A stretch of DNA of 64,000 bases, taken from positions 1 through 64,000 of the forward strand of contig JAGVJK010000010.1 in assembly GCA_020051155.1 (NCBI GenBank), read 5' to 3'. Source of the stretch: Gammaproteobacteria bacterium. GTDB taxonomy: Bacteria > Pseudomonadota > Gammaproteobacteria > UBA1113. The position numbers and the translations under genes were made by a program. Below the pieces are notes generated by a model. That model saw only the letters and a list, made by a program, of their open reading frames with translations. It had not been told where the DNA came from and did no database searches. Positions 19,040 through 27,958 of this stretch are shown piece by piece (within the stretch, counting starts at the first letter, position 1; each line of letters opens with the position of its first letter).

Positions 19040-19219
19040 GAAGATAGCGATATAAAAAGGTACGCTCTCAAGCCATTGCTCTGTGATTATATTCCCCTGA
19101 ATATTCCAATTTATGTCAGCAAGAGCTTTCTGAGGCTAAAGGATGCCTGCAGTCCTTGCAGACACTAATCTGCGTGAGTAATCCACGCAGCCACTTAACA
19201 AAAATTCCATAATTTTCCA

Positions 19220-19456
19220 TTATGAGACTTCTGATATCTTATCTATGAGATTTTGTGCTTCTGTAATCAGACTATCAAGCTTATTAATTGTTTTAGGGAT
19301 CCCATCACTAATCCACTGTAATTCTGTTGCTTCATTCTTCATAAGCTCTTCGACTCGAAGCTTTACGGTCTCATCTGAAAGTATATTGTCCCTAATTTTA
19401 ATATCCAATATCGTTTGTTTGTATTTATTATCAATAAAATATTTTCTATTTTGCAT
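19220..19456 (-). CDS. Small hypothetical protein, 78 residues
   Basis: No family recognised. It is hydrophilic, K/E/D-rich, predicted largely helical and without a signal or membrane segment (KLRVEELMKNEATELQWISD; LITEAQNLIDKISEVS). The ATG at 19456 is 20 bases downstream of a strong AGGAGG (about 19477-19482), too far for a normal start; a non-standard start nearer to the AGGAGG is possible but no ATG, GTG or TTG lies there at a normal distance. It sits alone, facing RhuM-Fic. It could be a small antitoxin-like partner, but that is a guess. Confidence 0.45.
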   Translation of the reverse strand: MQNRKYFIDNKYKQTILDIKIRDNILSDETVKLRVEELMKNEATELQWISDGIPKTINKLDSLITEAQNLIDKISEVS

Positions 19457-19614
19457 AGCTTCTAAAGTTGATATCAGCCTCCTATTTTGAAAGAATTAAG
19501 AGAAGCAAAAATTTGTCCCCTAGTAAGATCTCGTCTTTAATAAAATGAGTCCAGGGCGATTGAATATCGCCCTTTGTTTTAATATAGAAAGCTTACTGAC
19601 AAATGTGTTTCACT

Positions 19615-19800
19615 TCACATGAGATATTCCATCGAGCCTGTTCCTACCCTCTCTCCCGCGCTGGGAAATGAAAAATGATTTCCGTGTACCGTCACGTTTA
19701 ATTGAGAAGGAAGATCATTCAACGTTTTTTTAATTTGAATCCAATCATCTGGCGTCAATTTATTTAAACGTTCATGGGCGAGATAAACTCGGTAAATCAT
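19615..19800 (-). pseudogene. Gene scrap, 61 codons, abutting the truncated hsp20
   Basis: The frame reads IYRVYLAHERLNKLTPDDW...LNVTVHGNHFSF and looks like real protein sequence, but has no ribosome-binding site. It overlaps the out-of-frame tail of the hsp20 fragment by 29 bases. It probably is the 3' end of an unidentified gene joined to hsp20 by a deletion. Confidence 0.4.
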
Positions 19801-20113
19801 TTCTATTCGAAGCGTTATGCCACTTTCTCAAGCTCGCGCCGCCGGAAATTGTTAGTAATCCATCACTGATAGACACATTAATGTCTTCTAATCCCATACC
19901 TGGCATTTCAGCTTCTATTTTATAATTATCTTTGTCTTCAACTATATCTACGGAAGGCGATAAATTAAAAGACTCCCAATCTTCATTTGATAAGAGAGCC
20001 CCAGGATTATAAAAATCCTCTAGAATACGATTTAATTGTTGTTCTATGTTAACAGGATGTCCATTTCTATGGTGAAGAGGAAGACTTTTCCTCCAATCAA
20101 ATAAATACGCCAT
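19772..20113 (-). pseudogene. Truncated small heat-shock protein (Hsp20/alpha-crystallin)
   Basis: 113 codons from ATG 20113, nine bases after GAGGGT. The N-terminal arm and the first half of the alpha-crystallin domain are clear (SPSVDIVEDKDNYKIEAEMPGMGLEDINVSISDGLLTISG). After ISG, where a normal Hsp20 continues with ExR..., the frame changes to GASLRKWHNASNRNDLPSLSRP and stops. The second half of the domain and the C-terminal IxI/V oligomer motif are missing. An intact family member has about 140-165 residues, so the product should not fold as a normal chaperone. Confidence 0.75.
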
Positions 20114-20300
20114 GATAATACCCTCACTTATCAAATCAATATGTCTAAACTACTTGCTTTCTATTGTGTATGAGCAAGCAACCAAGATCGAGTCTAGATG
20201 TCAGAAGAACAATTTCAAGTGAAGAAATGCCTGTCCGTATGAAATAATATTTACAAACAATAAGGTACTGTGATGATACCAAACATCACTGACTAAATTG

Positions 20301-20639
20301 TTAAATAGATGGATATAAGTTCTTATCACTACTCATTGTAAATGCTAAATCCCTTCTCGGTGAAATTGGCAATGACTCCTCAGACCAAAAGAAAGGATCA
20401 TTAGAACGTCGGCGCTTGTATGGTTTAGCTGCAGCTGCTTCTACAAACATTTGACTGCTGCCAACCTGTAATGGTTGAGGTTCAAGCGGCGCACTTGCTT
20501 CCTGTGAAGAACGTTTTACATTCCTAAGGTAAACGCTAAATACGGAATATTTACCTAATATTCTGTTAATAAAATCTACGTATAATAGATTTTTCAATAA
20601 ATTGAGATATCGGAGAAAAGGTAGACATGTCAGCGTCAA
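20301..20639 (-). other. Doubtful 112-codon frame in the hsp20 / 291-residue-protein gap
   Basis: This fills most of the ~510-base gap between the hsp20 remnant (to 20113) and the gene at 20627. The frame starts at a TTG inside the opposite gene, without a ribosome-binding site. Its C-terminal half (SSQMFVEAAAAKPYKRRRSNDPFFWSEESLPISP) looks protein-like and resembles the tails of effector-type proteins, so it may be the end of a decayed gene. The rest of the gap (20114-20300) holds nothing I can identify. Confidence 0.25.
20581..20586 (+). promoter_or_regulatory. Consensus -10 box upstream of the 291-residue gene
   Basis: A perfect TATAAT 40 bases before the ATG at 20627. No good -35 is visible 16-18 bases upstream, so it may need an activator. 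Confidence 0.45.
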
Positions 20640-21502
20640 AAGAAAGTTGGAATTTTAACGAGGCCCTTTACCAAAAAACACGCTTGGATCTTTATAAAAA
20701 AATAGGCCGCGCGGAGGAAAGCGCAGATGATTTTATTGATTCATGTGTGAAAATTGCTACTTTTTTAATGAAAGTCCCTGCATGCAAAAAACATTTAACT
20801 CGATTAAATTCTCTTCTTTTTAAAGAGTTATTCAAAACAAAACCCGAAAAGAAAAGTCTCAGAAAAATACTTGAAGAGGAACTTTCTAAGGTAGGGTTTT
20901 ACCCAAAATTTGCTAAGGCATACTTGGTTGTCGACGCGTCGATTTTTAAAAAAACACTCCTTCATGGAGTTCTTCTAAAAGATACCGCATTAGCTATTAC
21001 ACAACATGGTGAGTTAACTCATGCTCTACAATGGTTAATGATAGCTTGGGAACAGGAAGAAACTCATTTTTTAGGCGAACAATCCGTTGTGGAAATTTTT
21101 AAGCAATTGGGGGAAGAAAAATCATTTTTTTATGATAGTAGCACCAATAAAGAAATTAATCTGTGGGATTTGATTGTTGATACAAATACCGAAACTCCTT
21201 TGCTGAGTATGGCTGAACTCCAATTTAAATCACCGGAAGTTTTATTTGCATTTATTACGAGCCCAGACCTCTTCACCCCAGGATTGGAGACATTGCGAAC
21301 TGAATTATGCGAGCGATTTATTAAGAAATTAACACAAGCACAACAGCTTAAACCAACCTCTGGCTCACCCTCAAGATATCAACCTAAAACAGGTGGGCTG
21401 TTTATGCCTCTTGGTTTTGAAGATTCGGCGTCAGATCAAGTTAATGAAACAGCTTCTGGTTCTAGCAATATGCCGCTAAGCATGAGTACTCTCTCAAGAT
21501 AA
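20627..21502 (+). CDS. Orphan hypothetical protein, 291 residues (effector-like tail)
   Basis: No known family recognised. It is mostly helical, with no signal peptide or membrane helix. Residues 1-210 look globular and charged (KPEKKSLRKILEEELSKVGFYPKF). The last ~50 residues are low-complexity and polar (PTSGSPSRYQPKTGG; SDQVNETASGSSN; ending MPLSMSTLSR). Small polar residues with scattered acids at the C-terminus fit type IVB translocation signals, but this is weak evidence. The ATG at 20627 follows GGAGAAAAGG. It is the last gene of the accessory islet and convergent with terC. Confidence 0.7.
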   Translation: MSASKESWNFNEALYQKTRLDLYKKIGRAEESADDFIDSCVKIATFLMKVPACKKHLTRLNSLLFKELFKTKPEKKSLRKILEEELSKVGFYPKFAKAYLVVDASIFKKTLLHGVLLKDTALAITQHGELTHALQWLMIAWEQEETHFLGEQSVVEIFKQLGEEKSFFYDSSTNKEINLWDLIVDTNTETPLLSMAELQFKSPEVLFAFITSPDLFTPGLETLRTELCERFIKKLTQAQQLKPTSGSPSRYQPKTGGLFMPLGFEDSASDQVNETASGSSNMPLSMSTLSR

Positions 21503-21598
21503 TGCAGTGACTAGTCGTATTGCTCATTTCTTCGAATAAGTATTTTCCTCCCCCTCTTCCCTGAGGGATCCTCTCAGCCAAGAGAGAGTAAGAAGAAG

Positions 21599-22561
21599 CT
21601 ATAAACGATCACGTGTTTTTTTTCGAGTTTGGTACATGCTCAGTGTAATGGAAACCACCAGCACTAAGATAACTAACAACAGCGCTACAAAGATAGGAAT
21701 CTTAAACCAATCAGCTATGAGCATTTTCACGCCGACAAAAATAAGTATCAATGCCAAACCATATTTGAGTAAATGAAAACGATTATTCATATTAGCCAGC
21801 AGAAAATAAAGGGAGCGCAAACCTAATATCGCAAAAACATTTGATGTGATAATAATAAATGGATCATTCGTGACTGCAAAAATTGCCGGCAAACTATCTG
21901 CTGCAAAAACTAAATCTGTAAACTCCACTAGAATGAGCACCACAAACAGTGGCGTCAAATAAAGATATGCCCCTTGACGAACAAAGAATCTCTCTCCTTG
22001 TAAATTAGGTGTGACACGAAAGTGTTGGCTTATCCAACGAACCACCAAGTTTTTACTGAGATCGGACTCTTGATCGGTTAGAAAAAATATTTTCACACCC
22101 GTAAATAACAGAAATACACCAAAAAAGTAAAGGATCCAGTGGATTTGATTAATGACCCAAACCCCAAAAAGAATCAACACTAAGCGCATGACAATCGCCC
22201 CTAACACGCCATAGATTAACACTCGACGTTGGTACTCAAGAGGGATGGCAAAATAAGTAAATATCGTTAAAATAACAAAAAGATTATCTACAGAAAGGGT
22301 TTTCTCAATCAGATAACCGGCCAAAAATTCCATTGCTTTCTCATTAGCAACAGAGCCAAAGCCTAAATGTTTTAAATGCATCCAAATCAGAGCATTAAAG
22401 ATAAGTGCTAGGGTAAACCAGACACACGTCCAAGCAAGCGCCTCTTTCGTTGAAACGTAATGCGCTTTACGTCCCTTGAGTAAAAACAAATCCACCCAAA
22501 ACATCAGCAAGACAAAAATAAAAAAACTAGGCCACATCCACCATTCGCCGATTGACGTCAT
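21599..22561 (-). CDS. TerC/Alx-family integral membrane protein
   Basis: A 320-residue inner-membrane protein with about nine helices. It carries the TerC-type acidic membrane motifs (WVDLFLL near the N-terminus, EKTLSVDNLFVI, EFTDLVFAADSLPAIFAV) that in this family are linked to metal export, notably manganese via Alx, and tellurite resistance. Length and the N-terminal WxxWPSFFIFVLLM pattern are closer to Alx than to plasmid TerC. I see no manganese riboswitch (yybP-ykoY) in the short gap upstream. It is followed by nothing obvious except the convergent orphan gene. Confidence 0.9.
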   Translation of the reverse strand: MTSIGEWWMWPSFFIFVLLMFWVDLFLLKGRKAHYVSTKEALAWTCVWFTLALIFNALIWMHLKHLGFGSVANEKAMEFLAGYLIEKTLSVDNLFVILTIFTYFAIPLEYQRRVLIYGVLGAIVMRLVLILFGVWVINQIHWILYFFGVFLLFTGVKIFFLTDQESDLSKNLVVRWISQHFRVTPNLQGERFFVRQGAYLYLTPLFVVLILVEFTDLVFAADSLPAIFAVTNDPFIIITSNVFAILGLRSLYFLLANMNNRFHLLKYGLALILIFVGVKMLIADWFKIPIFVALLLVILVLVVSITLSMYQTRKKTRDRL

Positions 22562-22602
22562 GTCATCTCTCCCTGCAACTCAATCTCCATCTATAGTATC
22601 CT

Positions 22603-23367
22603 TTAATTTGCAGACATTCGCATGCCTGCATCCAATCGAATCACCGAGCCATTCAGCAATGGATTTTCAACAATGTGTTGTACTAACTTCGCAAACTCCG
22701 TAGGGCTCCCTAAACGTTTAGGGAATAGCATCTGCGCCGCTAAATTCTCCTGTAGGGCCGCGGGCATTGCCTGTACCATCGGTGTTGCAATGATCCCAGG
22801 AGCAATAGCCATCACTCGAACACCATGACGCGCCAGCTCCCGCGCTGCTGGCAGCGTTAAACCAATAACGCCCGCCTTTGATGCACTATAAGCTGTTTGA
22901 CCAATTTGCCCTTCATAGGCGGCGATAGACGCTGTATTGATGATAACGCCTCGTTCTCCATCAACATTAAGGGGAACTGCTTCGCACATTCTATGAGCCA
23001 CCAGGCGCATTACATTGAATGTGCCAACTAAATTCACTTGGATAACTTGTTCAAAGTCCGCCAAAGGCATTGGGCCCGTTTTAGAAACGACTTTTGCAGC
23101 GGGACAAATACCGGCACAATTCACACAAATTCGCGGTTCACCTAGCTCACTGACAATACGATTGAGTACTAATTCAAAACCCGTAGCATCTGTCACATCG
23201 CAAGCATAAGCAATGCCTCCGATCTCTTCTGCAATGCTGATCGCTGCTGGCGTCTGTCGATCCACCACTGCCACCTTTGCCCCAAGCGTTGCTAACCACT
23301 GAGCAACCGCAGCGCCTATACCTGAGCCACCACCTGTGACAATGGCTACTTGATCCTTAATATCCAT
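22603..23367 (-). CDS. Short-chain dehydrogenase/reductase (3-hydroxyacyl-CoA dehydrogenase type 2-like)
   Basis: A 254-residue Rossmann oxidoreductase. The cofactor motif is TGGGSGIG, with Asp in VAVVDRQ, which favours NAD(H). Other marks: DVTD, NCAG, the catalytic Ser in INTASIAAYEGQIGQ, and the YSASK active site. Overall pattern (GPMPLADFEQVIQVNLVGTFNV, MVQAMPAALQENLAAQMLFPKRLGSP) closely resembles the HSD17B10 / 3-hydroxy-2-methylbutyryl-CoA dehydrogenase group of fatty-acid and isoleucine breakdown. The ATG at 23367 follows GGAGA. It is divergent from mfd and 41 bases upstream of terC, possibly co-transcribed with it. Confidence 0.88.
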   Translation of the reverse strand: MDIKDQVAIVTGGGSGIGAAVAQWLATLGAKVAVVDRQTPAAISIAEEIGGIAYACDVTDATGFELVLNRIVSELGEPRICVNCAGICPAAKVVSKTGPMPLADFEQVIQVNLVGTFNVMRLVAHRMCEAVPLNVDGERGVIINTASIAAYEGQIGQTAYSASKAGVIGLTLPAARELARHGVRVMAIAPGIIATPMVQAMPAALQENLAAQMLFPKRLGSPTEFAKLVQHIVENPLLNGSVIRLDAGMRMSAN

Positions 23368-23527
23368 GTTAATCTCCGTTTATTACCAATAAGCTGATAC
23401 CAAACTACTATTATCAGCCCTACGAATCAAGAGATGGCTTTTATTTTGCCCCCAAACCTGATATTTTGTTGTTCCGCCGAGGGGCGTGCAATAACCTCGG
23501 CAAGTCAATTAAGAGGAATGCTCTGCC

Positions 23528-26500
23528 ATGTCTAAAAAATTACCGTTGCCTGTAAAACCTGGACAGGTCTTTCATTGGGGGCAATTGCAAGCCGGCAGCA
23601 TGGCCTTGACCGTAACGCAGATCGCTCAAGAAACTTCTAGCATGGTGATTGTGCTCACGCCCGATACTCATACCGCTAATCGTTTAGAACGTGAATGTCA
23701 TTTCTTTGCCGATCAACAGATCCCTATTTTACATTTAATGGATTGGGAAACATTACCCTATGATCGCTTTTCTCCTCACCATGATATCGTTTCACAGCGC
23801 TTAAAAACGCTTTATCAATTACCTCAATGTCATCGCGGCATTTTGATTGTGCCGATACCCACCTTGATGCATCGCTTACCTCCTGTTTCTTATATCCAAG
23901 ATACAAGCTTTATTTTAAACAAAGGTGACATTTTCGATATCGCCGACACTCGACGTCACTTTGAGCAGCGCGGTTATTATGCGGTGTCACAAGTCATGAG
24001 TCATGGTGAATATGCTGTTCGTGGATCTATTTTTGATTTGTATCCCATGGGGAGTGATTTACCTTTTCGCATTGATCTGTTTGACAATGAAATCGAATCG
24101 ATTCGTCGTTTTGACCCACAAACACAACGTACATTAGAAACCGTCACAACGTTACAATTATTACCTGCTCGCGAATATCCTTTAAATGAAGACAGCATCG
24201 CTTTGTTTCGCCAACAATGGCGCGATCACTTCAAAGGAAATCCACTGGATTGTCCCGTTTATCAAGACATCAGTCGTGGCTTAAGCAGCAGCGGTGTCGA
24301 ATATTATCTACCGCTATTTTTTGAAAAAACTGCAACGCTCTTTGATTATTTCCCGAAAGACAGCGTGGTATTAACTCTCGCTAATTATCAAGCAGCCGCG
24401 CAACAATGTTGGCAAGAGGTTCATCAACGTTATGAGCAATGCGCACTCGACCCGCGACGTCCTTTATTACCACCTGAATTTTTATTTTTACGCAGTGATG
24501 AATTATTTCATCTTTGCAATCAGTATCCGCAATTACGCTTACATCAAGAACCGCTTGAAGAAAAAGCTGGGCATACTAATTTACCTTATACAGGATTACC
24601 CGATTTAACCATTCATCATAAATTAGAACATCCTTTGACAGCGCTCAAAACCTTTGTGAAAGAAACCGCGCAACCTATTTTATTTTGTGCAGAAAGTGCC
24701 GGTCGCAAAGAGGCTCTATTAGAATTATTACAAAAGCATGGGTTACATCCAATTAGCATTCAACATTGGCAAGAATTTCTTGATACGCCCTCCCCCATCA
24801 ATATCATTATCTCTCCCTTAGAGCATGGTTTTATCGACACAGCTCACCCCTATGCGGTCATTGCCGAATCAGATTTATTAGGTGAGCATGTTTTACAAAC
24901 ACGACGTCGTCGCCAACAACGTCAAGATCCTGATGCGATTCTACGGAATTTAGCAGAATTATCCATCGGCTCCCCCGTCGTGCATGTAGACCACGGAGTA
25001 GGCCGTTTTCTTGGTTTACAACGATTACAAACCGGTGGTATTGATGCAGAGTACTTAACCATTGGTTATGCTAATGATGATAAGTTGTATGTCCCCGTCG
25101 CCTCGTTACATTTAATTTCTCGCTACAGCGGCATTGATCCGGATCATGCTCCCATTCATCAATTAGGCACTCCCAAATGGGATTTAGCAAAACAAAAAGC
25201 GGCAGAAAAAGCCAGAGATGTTGCCGCTGAATTATTAGATGTCTACGCACGCCGCGCGGCTCGTAAAGGATTTTCATTTAAACATCCTGAGGAGCAATAT
25301 ATCGCTTTTGCCAATAGCTTTGGCTTTGCAGAAACCATTGATCAAGAAAATGCAATTCAAGATGTACTGCGAGATATGACCTCTGATAAACCTATGGATC
25401 GCCTCATTTGTGGCGACGTCGGCTTTGGCAAAACTGAAGTGGCCATTCGTGCAGCGTTTGTTGCTGTACAAAATAATCTACAGGTCGGTGTTTTAGTACC
25501 TACCACTTTATTAGCGCAACAACATTATGAAACCTTCTGTGATCGTTTTGCTGATTGGGCTGTCAACATTGAAGTGCTTTCTCGTTTTAAAACTAAACAC
25601 GAGCAAACTATCACTTTAGAAAAGTTATCACAGAAAAAAGTGGATATCTTAATTGGCACTCATAAGTTATTACAAACGGATGTAAAGTTTTCTAATTTAG
25701 GTTTGCTGATCATTGATGAAGAACATCGCTTTGGTGTACAGCAAAAAGAACATTTAAAATCTCTACGCTCAGAAGTGGATATCCTCACTTTAACTGCCAC
25801 TCCTATTCCGCGTACGCTGAACATGTCCATCGCAGGCATGCGTGATTTATCCATCATTGCCACGCCACCAGAAAAACGCCTATCCATTAAAACCTTTGTG
25901 GTCGAGAAAAATAACGGCATCATGCGCGAAGCTATTTTGCGAGAAATTTTACGCGGCGGCCAAGTGTTTTTCCTGCATAACAAAGTAGAAGATATTGAAA
26001 AAATCACTGAAGAATTACGCACGTTAATTCCTGAAGCACGCGTGGGTATCGGGCATGGCCAAATGCACGAACGCGAGCTAGAACGTGTTATGTATGATTT
26101 CTATCATCAACGATTCAATTTATTAGTCTGCACCACCATCATTGAAACTGGCATCGACATTCCATCAGCAAACACCATTATTATTAATAAGGCAGATCGC
26201 TTTGGCTTAGCACAATTACACCAATTACGCGGACGAGTCGGACGCTCGCATCATCAAGCTTACGCTTATTTAATGGTCGATGATAAAAAGGCTTTAACTA
26301 CTGATGCCGAAAAACGCTTAGAAGCCATTAGTCTGTTAGAAGACTTAGGCATTGGCTTTGCCTTGGCGACTCAAGATTTGGAAATTCGTGGTGCCGGTGA
26401 GTTATTGGGACAAGAGCAAAGCGGTAATATTCAAGCAATTGGTTTTTCACTCTATAATGATTTATTGGCCCGCGCCGTCAGTGCATTAAAACGCGGAGAA

Positions 26501-26983
26501 TCTTTTGATTTTACCAAGCCCTTTGAACAAAGCATTGAAGTCGATTTAATGCTCGCGACATTGATTCCAGAAGATTATCTACCGGACGTCCATGAGCGGC
26601 TACAACTTTATAAACGCATCGCAAATGCCAAAAATGACGAACAATTAGATGACTTACAAGCAGAAATGATCGATCGCTTTGGTTTGTTACCCATCCCCAC
26701 TCAACAATTATTCTCTATCACCCGTCTTAAACTATTAGCGGAACCCTTAGGCATTCAAAAAATTGAAGCAGGTCCTCAAGGTGGTCGTCTATTGTTTAAA
26801 GAAAAAACCAATGTTAATCCAAAAACGATTATTAGTTTGTTACAAGATAAATCTCAGCAATACCAATTGGCAGGCCCCACGGCATTACGCTTTAAGCGTC
26901 CTTTAGAGCAACCGATTGAACGCATTGTTTTTGTTGAAAATCTGCTGAAATTATTAGGAGCTTCTTCGAATAGGCCCAATTAA
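23528..26983 (+). CDS. mfd: Transcription-repair coupling factor
   Basis: A 1,151-residue translocase that removes stalled RNA polymerase and recruits UvrA. It has the UvrB-like N-terminal domains (LMDWETLPYDRFSPHHDIVSQRL), the RNA-polymerase-interaction domain (PVVHVDHGVGRFLGLQ...EYLTIGYANDDKLYVPV), then the RecG-like motor: Walker A CGDVGFGKTE near residue 630, DEEH in LLIIDEEHRFGVQQ, TATPIPRTLNMS, VCTTIIETGIDIP and QLRGRVGRS. The C-terminal TRCF domain follows. Length equals the family norm. The ATG at 23528 follows AGAGGA. Confidence 0.97.
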   Translation: MSKKLPLPVKPGQVFHWGQLQAGSMALTVTQIAQETSSMVIVLTPDTHTANRLERECHFFADQQIPILHLMDWETLPYDRFSPHHDIVSQRLKTLYQLPQCHRGILIVPIPTLMHRLPPVSYIQDTSFILNKGDIFDIADTRRHFEQRGYYAVSQVMSHGEYAVRGSIFDLYPMGSDLPFRIDLFDNEIESIRRFDPQTQRTLETVTTLQLLPAREYPLNEDSIALFRQQWRDHFKGNPLDCPVYQDISRGLSSSGVEYYLPLFFEKTATLFDYFPKDSVVLTLANYQAAAQQCWQEVHQRYEQCALDPRRPLLPPEFLFLRSDELFHLCNQYPQLRLHQEPLEEKAGHTNLPYTGLPDLTIHHKLEHPLTALKTFVKETAQPILFCAESAGRKEALLELLQKHGLHPISIQHWQEFLDTPSPINIIISPLEHGFIDTAHPYAVIAESDLLGEHVLQTRRRRQQRQDPDAILRNLAELSIGSPVVHVDHGVGRFLGLQRLQTGGIDAEYLTIGYANDDKLYVPVASLHLISRYSGIDPDHAPIHQLGTPKWDLAKQKAAEKARDVAAELLDVYARRAARKGFSFKHPEEQYIAFANSFGFAETIDQENAIQDVLRDMTSDKPMDRLICGDVGFGKTEVAIRAAFVAVQNNLQVGVLVPTTLLAQQHYETFCDRFADWAVNIEVLSRFKTKHEQTITLEKLSQKKVDILIGTHKLLQTDVKFSNLGLLIIDEEHRFGVQQKEHLKSLRSEVDILTLTATPIPRTLNMSIAGMRDLSIIATPPEKRLSIKTFVVEKNNGIMREAILREILRGGQVFFLHNKVEDIEKITEELRTLIPEARVGIGHGQMHERELERVMYDFYHQRFNLLVCTTIIETGIDIPSANTIIINKADRFGLAQLHQLRGRVGRSHHQAYAYLMVDDKKALTTDAEKRLEAISLLEDLGIGFALATQDLEIRGAGELLGQEQSGNIQAIGFSLYNDLLARAVSALKRGESFDFTKPFEQSIEVDLMLATLIPEDYLPDVHERLQLYKRIANAKNDEQLDDLQAEMIDRFGLLPIPTQQLFSITRLKLLAEPLGIQKIEAGPQGGRLLFKEKTNVNPKTIISLLQDKSQQYQLAGPTALRFKRPLEQPIERIVFVENLLKLLGASSNRPN

Positions 26984-27021
26984 CTTTAACTTACTAAGCC
27001 AGCATTTTAAAGTGAATTGGG
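26975..27021 (+). terminator. Likely mfd terminator hairpin
   Basis: CCCAATTAACTTTAA (26975-26989, including the mfd stop) pairs with TTAAAGTGAATTGGG (27007-27021) over 15 positions with one mismatch, loop of 17, followed by TATTTTGAG. Confidence 0.55.
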
Positions 27022-27137
27022 TATTTTGAGTACATCGCAGAAAAGGCAATCATTAGGTGCTTTTAAGATTGGTTTTATACCTTTCGCAAGGTATACTCTT
27101 CCCATAAAAATTGGCTAAACATCTTCACGGACTACCC

Positions 27138-27920
27138 ATGTTACGACAAACAATCTCTCCATTACTGCTATTGTTATCACTTGTATTCGCGCCTTGCCTG
27201 ACAGCCTTCGCAACGCCTATGTATCAAGTCGAAGTGATCGTTTTCAAATATCTAACGCCTCCCGAGGGACAAGGAGAAACATGGCCCCGAGACCCCAAAC
27301 TACCAACTCTTTCCAACGCCATTAATTTACAAGCACCAACTGTCGCAACACCCACGAATCAAACCACACAAGAGAGCGCGAACGCCCACCCAATGCCAGA
27401 AAGTAACACCAACATTGCTCCACCAACCACTGATCTGAGCAAAATAACCTACCGCTATTTGCCAACCTCAGCATTCCATCTTTCTCCTCAAGAAACCGCA
27501 TTAATCGGTAGCAAACAATACCAAGTGTTACTACACACAGCATGGTTACAAACAAACAACGCAGCCCCTATCATCCATCTTTTCGGCGGCATGGTATTCG
27601 ACGGCCAAGGAAACCCGATACAAATGAAGGTAAGCCGCTACCAGCCCAACCCCGACAGCGCTAACACGCCCGGCGCACAATGGGAATTAGACGGCACACT
27701 ACAAGTCAATAAAGACCAATATTACACCGCTAAAACCAATTTAGTATTCACCACAATTAATCCCCCCGCAAAAAGCTCATGGTTCGAGAGCAAACAAGAC
27801 CGCCCCATTTTCACACGCTACGTCATGAAAGACAGCCAACGCATGAAAGAAAATGAATTACATTACTTCGATCACCCACGCTTCGGGGTTTTGATTGGAA
27901 TTTATCGGAAAGAAGAATAA
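27138..27920 (+). CDS. CsiV-like periplasmic protein
   Basis: A 260-residue exported protein with a clear signal peptide (SPLLLLLSLVFAPCLTAFATP, cut about residue 24). The mature part opens with YQVEVIVFKYL, the hallmark of the CsiV family (in Shewanella a small peptidoglycan-linked protein also called MshK-adjacent or DUF-type in others). A Pro/Thr/Asn-rich linker follows (~50-95), then a beta-rich C-terminal domain (YQVLLHTAWLQ; FGGMVF; DHPRFGVLIGIYR). The start is ATG 27138; an in-frame TTG at 27111 has no support. Function in this organism is not readable. Confidence 0.7.
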   Translation: MLRQTISPLLLLLSLVFAPCLTAFATPMYQVEVIVFKYLTPPEGQGETWPRDPKLPTLSNAINLQAPTVATPTNQTTQESANAHPMPESNTNIAPPTTDLSKITYRYLPTSAFHLSPQETALIGSKQYQVLLHTAWLQTNNAAPIIHLFGGMVFDGQGNPIQMKVSRYQPNPDSANTPGAQWELDGTLQVNKDQYYTAKTNLVFTTINPPAKSSWFESKQDRPIFTRYVMKDSQRMKENELHYFDHPRFGVLIGIYRKEE

Positions 27921-27958
27921 CTTTAGTTCCTTCGTAGCAAAATTGTTATTAACAAAGC

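Noticed and set aside
19131-19197. Two adjacent small hairpins (CTGCA/TGCAG; CTGCGTG/CACGCAG) ending in GCAGCCA, suggesting a tRNA or small RNA
   Set aside because: No acceptor or T-arm can be formed and no promoter or T-run is visible; left as unassigned intergenic structure.
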